DNA of 64,000 bases from Candidatus Borkfalkia ceftriaxoniphila (GTDB taxonomy: Bacteria; Bacillota; Clostridia; Christensenellales; Borkfalkiaceae): assembly GCF_004134775.1 (NCBI RefSeq), contig NZ_SDOZ01000002.1, forward strand, positions 248,001 to 312,000, read 5' to 3'. Below the pieces are notes generated by a model. The model was not told the origin of the DNA, ran no database searches, and worked only from the letters and a program-made list of their open reading frames with translations. Below are positions 58,764 through 64,000 of the stretch, one piece after another (the first letter of the stretch is position 1; each line of letters opens with the position of its first letter). The position numbers were made by a program, and so were the translations under genes.

Positions 58764-60359
58764 CTATACGAACTCGTAATTTTGCAAAGCCGACATCAAT
58801 TCGGACATTTTTTGTTGCGTTTCAGCTGACATTCTCGCGGTATGCCTGTGCGATACGATATCGTTCGGCAATGTATATGGCGCAACGTAATTTCGAATAA
58901 GAACTTCTTCGGCGTTGCAAAAAACAGGATGCTCCGTTCCGTTGAAATTTTCCAGCGAAAACGGAGTTATTTCGCTCAACGAAAAGACTTGCTGCCAGTC
59001 GAATAAAAAGACGTTGTCAAAACCGTAAACGATTTTATCGGTCTTTTTTTCGCTCAGATGAATTTTTTTATAAGCGATTTTACGGTATTTGTCGAACAAA
59101 TTATTGATTTTAACCAAATGGTTTTCGGGAATTTTAAAACAGACATGATAGCCGCAACCCAGTTCCTCCTGCAATTTTCTGAAATCGGTAACCAAGTCGT
59201 GCTTTAAACCCTTGAAAGATTCCCAGATAACCGAACTATCTCCCTGACAATAATCAAAGGGGAATATATCCACATAGGCGGGCAGATCGCTGTTTTTAAA
59301 GCGGAATTTATAGACCCGATCCCCCCATTCCGTATTGTACAATATATCTATACTGAAATTGCCGTCGTTTTGCAAATACCTGATTATTTTATGCAGGTCT
59401 TCACGCATGACGCCGATATCGATGTCGTCGTCCCAGGGAATAAAAGCGTTATGCCGTTTTGCCCCCAACAGCGTCCCGTAATACAGCCAATAGTCGATAT
59501 GCAATCGCTGACAAAGTTTTTTCAGTTTCGTCAATAAAAAGTCGCTTCCCCGCTGTGTATATGCAACGGGTCCGGTCGCCTTATCAACTCCCCTAAAAAA
59601 GAATTTACGGTCTTCGAGCGTTGCGTTTTCGTTCCCTTGAAACAATTCGTTGAAAAGATCGATCGCGCGCCGATTGATGATATCCAAACCGTGCGTAGTT
59701 ACTGGATAATCGGCAAGAGACGCGATGTAACCTTTTAAGATTTGTTTGTTTTTAAAAAAATGTTTGGCATAGTCGGACGATTGTAAAATCCTGTATTGAA
59801 AAACATTGATGCTTTGAAAATACAAATTTAAGTTTGCGTCGCCAAATTCCACCGTGTCGGTTACTACCCGTAATTTTTCTTTCGTTTGAACGTCTTTAGT
59901 ATAAAAGGCGCAAAAAAGCACGCGCGATTCAATCGCGGTCTTGACCGTAAGCATAAAAATCACGAGGTTTTTGCAAAGTTCATCGTCGAAAAGCGAACAA
60001 TCGTACAGCAGCGAATCGTTCATCAGGAAAAAGATCTGATTATCATTGCTGTCCGCGAGCGCGATTTCTATTCGGCTGTCGGAAACTTTTTGCAAGGACG
60101 GCATGTTCCCCAGGATCATCAACCCGTCTTCATCAAAATCTTTCGGGTCTACCCATCGGCTGTTTTTTACGATTTCCTGCTCTTGAAAGCGAAAAACATA
60201 TTCGCGCACCAATTTATTATTGATTTCAAAATGCCTTTGACAATGTATGGGGATTCTGGCGATTTTCAATATGTCCGTATATACATATAATTTCACGACG
60301 TCGTCGATCGAAATCGAATACTCTTCCAAATCGATGAGTCCTCTATATAAATTTTCCAT
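58764..60359 (-). CDS. LicD-family phosphotransferase
   Basis: 531 residues from the ATG that overlaps the upstream stop (TGATG). The C-terminal third holds the LicD signature: YWLYYGTLLGAKRHNAFIPWDDDIDIGVMREDL, with the DDDID metal motif. LicD proteins transfer phosphocholine or another phospho-group to teichoic acid or surface glycan. The N-terminal 250 residues are unusual, with no recognised domain. The gene sits between two GT2-HAD genes in one operon. Confidence 0.85.
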   Translation of the reverse strand: MENLYRGLIDLEEYSISIDDVVKLYVYTDILKIARIPIHCQRHFEINNKLVREYVFRFQEQEIVKNSRWVDPKDFDEDGLMILGNMPSLQKVSDSRIEIALADSNDNQIFFLMNDSLLYDCSLFDDELCKNLVIFMLTVKTAIESRVLFCAFYTKDVQTKEKLRVVTDTVEFGDANLNLYFQSINVFQYRILQSSDYAKHFFKNKQILKGYIASLADYPVTTHGLDIINRRAIDLFNELFQGNENATLEDRKFFFRGVDKATGPVAYTQRGSDFLLTKLKKLCQRLHIDYWLYYGTLLGAKRHNAFIPWDDDIDIGVMREDLHKIIRYLQNDGNFSIDILYNTEWGDRVYKFRFKNSDLPAYVDIFPFDYCQGDSSVIWESFKGLKHDLVTDFRKLQEELGCGYHVCFKIPENHLVKINNLFDKYRKIAYKKIHLSEKKTDKIVYGFDNVFLFDWQQVFSLSEITPFSLENFNGTEHPVFCNAEEVLIRNYVAPYTLPNDIVSHRHTARMSAETQQKMSELMSALQNYEFV

Positions 60360-63300
60360 CACTTATCCTGATGTTTCAGTCGCGCTTTGATTTTTTTCCG
60401 GAAAGTTTTATTATCAAACAAAAAATAAAACAGGGCGCGACCGAGTTTCGATTTCGCCCGAAACGTTCTGTCGATATATACGATCCTGTCGGATGCAATA
60501 TTATCTCTCGTCCAGAACAAAGTTTCGAGGAAACTTTTCTTTACATACCCGCTGTACATTTTATCTGTTATACAAGTACTATTAAACGTCTGGCAATCCA
60601 AAGGAGTGGCGTTCAGAATAAAATTTTCAAACGCCGCGGAGATATCCTGCGGACGGCACGTAAATAAATGCAGATAATCGGCATACAGAGCCGTAAGATC
60701 CTTACAAAAGTTCACCGCGCCTCTATGCATTTCGCGGATAGCATACGTCTCGGAATACGCGTCTTTCATTTCATCGAATTCAAAGGACAGCGAATTATCT
60801 TTCAAAGAATATCCGATACATGAAGGCGATGAATCCGATATGAAAGTTTCACGTAAAATCGCGGAGACAGTCGGGGAAAAATCATAAAAGCAATGGACTT
60901 TAAACCCGTTTTTTTCCGCGAGCGCCGTCGTTTCGTAACCATTGCCGTGCACGTAAAACACATCGATGGGTTTTTGCGCCAGTTCGGACAGAATCGATTG
61001 CAATCTTCCGCTGTATCCGATGTCAAAGGTAGCGCAGTTTCCCGCGAAAATCGTTTGCATTTTTTTTGAAATGTCGTTTTGATAAGCGCCCGCCTTGTTC
61101 AGATCGAGCGAAATTTCCGACATGGCGCTCAAAAAACCGATAAAGTCATTGATTGTTTCGAAAGGTCGGTCCAAATCGATTCCGTGCTTGCGATACTCCG
61201 AAACGTCTTCCACCGAAATTTCTTTGCAAATTTTACGAAACCAGTTTAAGATTTCCGCGGGCGTATGACATTTATAATCCGTAATGCCTACAAGTTTAAA
61301 AACATCCTCGCGGCTGCGGATCATAAACGGATATAAGGCTTCTCTGGTAGCATAAAAATATGAACTGTTTATGCGAATACCATTCTTTTTTTCCATTGCC
61401 GCGGCAATGATATCAAAGGCCTGTTTTACGACGTATCCGTCCCTTGCCAGGAAATGAACTGTTTCATATCTTTCAGCCAGCGCTTTATCATAGATCCACT
61501 TTGCAAGGCCGAAGATATGCATTCCGAGCGCCATATATCCTATATAATAGGCGTCCGCATTGTAGAGCGTACGGGAATTGAACGGACGAAAGGGATTATC
61601 AAACATATGGTTGGCAACAACGGAAAACATACAACGGAGAGGCAATTGTTCGATGACTCCCTTGCTGTCTATTTTTTGATTGTTGCCGCAATAAATTTCT
61701 TTAAATGAATCTCCCGTATAAAAATCGGAAAATTTATTCGTGAATACGTCGATCGCTTTGGGAATCCATAATGCTTCGATTCCGTTCGCGTTTGCTTTTT
61801 CGATATCCGAATTTTTATTATCTCCGATATGTACGATATTATTCGGGGAAATATGCAAGGAATTCAGCACCGATTTAAATAAAGCTCCCGTCGCCTTCAG
61901 CTTTTTGTATTCGGAAGAGACAAAGATCCGTTCATAAACTTGATATCCGTTCTTGTTGAGGACGGCGGCTACCACTTCTTCGCTCAAATACATATCGGAA
62001 ATGAATACGACCTTTTTACCTGCACGCAACGCCAAATCGTAAAGTTCCGCCCCGCAGCGGCGCGCCGAACTGAATTTGATCTCCAATTCGTTTTCCTTAG
62101 CCATCAGCCTGCTCGCCAATTCTGTTTCGATTTTGAAGGTTTCGGTCAAATAATCGTAAATTTCCGCCAGAGTCACATCCTCGCAATTACGATCGGCAGC
62201 CTTATGTATTTTCCTGCAATCTTCTTCGGCAATTCGCCGCATCTCACGAAAATTTTCGGGGATACAGAAATTCTCAGCACATTCTTCGGCAACAAAACGT
62301 AATAAATCGTCAGGAGACCATAACGGACGGACGATCAGCGTATCGAAAATATCGAAACTGATATATTCCGCGCGCGACGTTAAAATATGCTGTTTCATCT
62401 GTTCCAGCCGATCATCCCAGGCAGTCGAGATTTCATAAAAATAAAAACTGTGGGCGGAAGGCATTCGATAAGAACCGCTACCGAAACCTTTCGCGAACAA
62501 ATTTTTTACGGAACCGTCATTCTGCAAACCCGCCGCAGCAATATTCCCGGACCATATTATGCGATATTGTTCTTTAAAAGCGGCAAAATCTTCTTCAAAC
62601 AGCCGATACTCCTCGATCTCTTTGAGAAAATTTTCTACAAAATCGAAAACCCGAATAATATCTTCGAGATTTTTAATGATTTTTTCGCGGGGCAATCGTA
62701 CGCTCGTAGATGCTTCGCTATGCCTGTAATAAAAATAACAATCATTATCGCAGAAAGCCAGTTTATCGGAAAACGCGTAAAATACCGATGAAAAAGCGAT
62801 ATCCTCCCCCATGATCAGCGGTTCGCTCATCTTTTCCAAATAAGGCAGACAGCGTTCGATCATTTTTTTCGAATAAACTTTATTCCAGACAGTATGCCAG
62901 ATAAAGCACTCTCCGTGTTGTTTGAAAAAAACTCGTAACAATTCGGGAGCAATAACAGATTGTTTATCGCTGTTGAATCTGCGGTAATTGTTATAATACG
63001 TCATTTGACCGCTTTCGTCGATATTGACCGTATTCCCCAATACCATATCCGCGTTTTCGTTGACCGCTTTACGGATCAAAGGATAAAACCAATCGCAGGA
63101 AATAAAGTCGTCGCTGTCGACAAAAGCGATATACGCCCCTTTCGCTTGTTTGATACCCGTCATCCGGGCAGCAAACAGCCCCCGATTTTTCTCATGATTT
63201 ATTATTTTGATCCGACTGTCACCCGCGGCGTATTTCTCGAGTATAGCGGAACAACCATCGGGACTGGCATCATTCACGCAGATCACTTCCAGATTCCGAT

Positions 63301-63394
63301 AACTTTGGGCAAGTATGCTGTCAAGACACCTTTTCAACCATTTTTCCGTATTATACACGGGAATAATTACCGATAACAACTTATTCCGCTCCAT
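60359..63394 (-). CDS. GT2 glycosyltransferase fused to COG5610 HAD domain
   Basis: 1,011 residues from the ATG after GAGAGGA. The GT2 domain has SVIIPVYNTEKWLKRCLDSI, VNDASPDGC and the DxD-type FVDSDDFIS. A HAD-like domain starts with ISFDIFDTLIVRP, retaining the nucleophile Asp348, and continues with HIGDNKNSDIEKANANGI. The C-terminal 450 residues are the COG5610 extension (TVHFLARDGYVVKQAFDII). The protein is the intact paralogue of the one at 55,787. It probably adds sugar and processes a phosphorylated group on a surface polymer, with LicD. Confidence 0.83.
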   Translation of the reverse strand: MERNKLLSVIIPVYNTEKWLKRCLDSILAQSYRNLEVICVNDASPDGCSAILEKYAAGDSRIKIINHEKNRGLFAARMTGIKQAKGAYIAFVDSDDFISCDWFYPLIRKAVNENADMVLGNTVNIDESGQMTYYNNYRRFNSDKQSVIAPELLRVFFKQHGECFIWHTVWNKVYSKKMIERCLPYLEKMSEPLIMGEDIAFSSVFYAFSDKLAFCDNDCYFYYRHSEASTSVRLPREKIIKNLEDIIRVFDFVENFLKEIEEYRLFEEDFAAFKEQYRIIWSGNIAAAGLQNDGSVKNLFAKGFGSGSYRMPSAHSFYFYEISTAWDDRLEQMKQHILTSRAEYISFDIFDTLIVRPLWSPDDLLRFVAEECAENFCIPENFREMRRIAEEDCRKIHKAADRNCEDVTLAEIYDYLTETFKIETELASRLMAKENELEIKFSSARRCGAELYDLALRAGKKVVFISDMYLSEEVVAAVLNKNGYQVYERIFVSSEYKKLKATGALFKSVLNSLHISPNNIVHIGDNKNSDIEKANANGIEALWIPKAIDVFTNKFSDFYTGDSFKEIYCGNNQKIDSKGVIEQLPLRCMFSVVANHMFDNPFRPFNSRTLYNADAYYIGYMALGMHIFGLAKWIYDKALAERYETVHFLARDGYVVKQAFDIIAAAMEKKNGIRINSSYFYATREALYPFMIRSREDVFKLVGITDYKCHTPAEILNWFRKICKEISVEDVSEYRKHGIDLDRPFETINDFIGFLSAMSEISLDLNKAGAYQNDISKKMQTIFAGNCATFDIGYSGRLQSILSELAQKPIDVFYVHGNGYETTALAEKNGFKVHCFYDFSPTVSAILRETFISDSSPSCIGYSLKDNSLSFEFDEMKDAYSETYAIREMHRGAVNFCKDLTALYADYLHLFTCRPQDISAAFENFILNATPLDCQTFNSTCITDKMYSGYVKKSFLETLFWTRDNIASDRIVYIDRTFRAKSKLGRALFYFLFDNKTFRKKIKARLKHQDK

Positions 63395-63425
63395 AGTTTC
63401 CTCTCACTCAGATAAGATAGACTTT

Positions 63426-64000
63426 TCAATAACCATATTGAAAAGAGATTGCGACGTCGTTTCCGTTGGAAGAAAGATATTCGTAAGACATGGAAACGAA
63501 CTTACCGTCTTCAACGGATATACGCACGGCTATGTCCCCTTGAATTTTGTCATCGGTTATATTTAACCGTCCGAAAAATTCTTTCTTTATTTTAGCATTC
63601 ATGATCAAACTTTGATCCGCTTCTGAATAATCGAGTTCCGAATAACAAGTATACTCCAACAGCGATCCGAAAGATATTTCGTCCCTGGATACGGAGCGCG
63701 GATCTGAAGTAGTTTCTTCGTACATGCCGCTCCCCTCACCGATAGGATTTAAAGTAACCGTCTTGATTGTCAACGAGTATCCTTCTTCGACAGAAACATA
63801 CGACTCCACGACACTGTTTAAAACCAAATCGTCTCTGCATACCTGTACTGATTTTACGATTTTTTTCGAGGATGAAACTTTTTGATATGATTGCGAAACC
63901 TGTAAAAAATTCTTATCTTTATTCTCTACATGCACATCTGCACATCCGACAGAAACAAATACAAAAGATACTCCGAGTAAAACAGCCGCTAAAAGAAGTA
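63426..64000 (-). CDS. surface lipoprotein, start beyond the window
   Basis: The visible frame runs to the right edge. Reading upstream of the internal GTG gives a hydrophobic segment, LLLAAVLLGVSFVFVSVGC, so this is a lipoprotein with lipobox SVGC and its first codons lie beyond 64,000. The mature part (about 170 residues) is beta-rich and charged, with YSLTIKTVTLNPIGEG and a final SYEYLSSNGNDVAISFQYGY. No family was recognised. It lies 31 bases before the first GT2-HAD gene and is probably the first or second gene of that operon. Confidence 0.65.
   Translation of the reverse strand, partial: LLLAAVLLGVSFVFVSVGCADVHVENKDKNFLQVSQSYQKVSSSKKIVKSVQVCRDDLVLNSVVESYVSVEEGYSLTIKTVTLNPIGEGSGMYEETTSDPRSVSRDEISFGSLLEYTCYSELDYSEADQSLIMNAKIKKEFFGRLNITDDKIQGDIAVRISVEDGKFVSMSYEYLSSNGNDVAISFQYGY

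Overview
The window reads as a chromosomal segment of a Gram-positive, low-to-mid GC anaerobe of class Clostridia. The evidence is strong AGGAGG-type ribosome sites, sigma-A promoters with TTGACA/TATAAT boxes, a T-box leader in front of ileS, a spoVT-yabM-yabN block typical of spore formers, FeoAB iron uptake, and Ktr/Trk potassium uptake. It also carries a class I lysyl-tRNA synthetase in place of the usual class II enzyme. An uncultured gut lineage near Christensenellales would fit, but this is inference. No phage, transposon or CRISPR array was seen.

Layout. 1-4,500 (minus): sugar-related operon with a cell-surface repeat protein, a beta-helix lipoprotein and an ABC solute-binding lipoprotein, behind a promoter with two palindromic operators. 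4,643-5,258: six-gene tRNA operon (Gly, Arg, His, Gln, Lys, Lys). 5,314-8,561 (minus): yfcE-like phosphodiesterase, rdgB and an OmpR/EnvZ-type two-component pair. 8,744-10,734 (plus): radical SAM protein and its DUF4130 partner, linked to DNA base repair. 10,751-13,887: ferritin-like protein, redox-active Cys-rich protein, Sfp-type phosphopantetheinyl transferase, tRNA-Ser, small membrane protein and TetR regulator. 13,886-18,462: sugar locus with arabinose-isomerase-like protein, AraC regulator and GH36 alpha-galactosidase. 18,575-19,954: lipoprotein and Ku. 20,085-23,737 (minus): collagen-like protein, then a compact carrier-protein operon (ACP, AMP-ligase, Cys-nucleophile acyltransferase candidate). 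23,912-27,440 (plus): GNAT protein with a 5' frameshift, then an EndoQ-UvrD fusion. 27,482-32,434 (minus): class I LysRS, RluA, FeoB, FeoA. 32,520-38,714 (minus): large surface protein, second RluA-type synthase, RlmI-like methyltransferase, a 132-bp tandem repeat array and an LTA-synthase-like enzyme. 38,791-43,726 (minus): IleRS with T-box, CBS protein and degenerate nitrilase. 43,863-46,395 (plus): KtrB, KtrA, DUF2284. 46,434-49,883 (minus): paired zinc-ribbon membrane proteins, acyl-CoA-ligase-like enzyme and HGSNAT-like membrane acyltransferase. 49,950-54,385 (minus): Dus, YabN/MazG, SpoVB-like flippase, SpoVT. 54,534-64,000 (minus): five-gene cell-surface glycan operon (two GT2-HAD fusions, LicD, two lipoproteins).

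Main points of interest. (1) Two separate DNA-repair proteins, the radical SAM protein and the EndoQ-UvrD fusion, both carry a QLSMF sliding-clamp-type motif at or near the C-terminus. (2) A three-gene ACP/AMP-ligase/BtrH-like pathway lies downstream of a collagen-like surface protein. (3) Several genes have a sigma-A -10 box only 6-8 bases before the start codon, so leaderless mRNAs look common here. (4) A 132-bp tandem repeat holds five hairpins and an extended -10 promoter per unit. (5) A glycan operon has two GT2-HAD paralogues, one of which has lost the HAD nucleophile aspartate.
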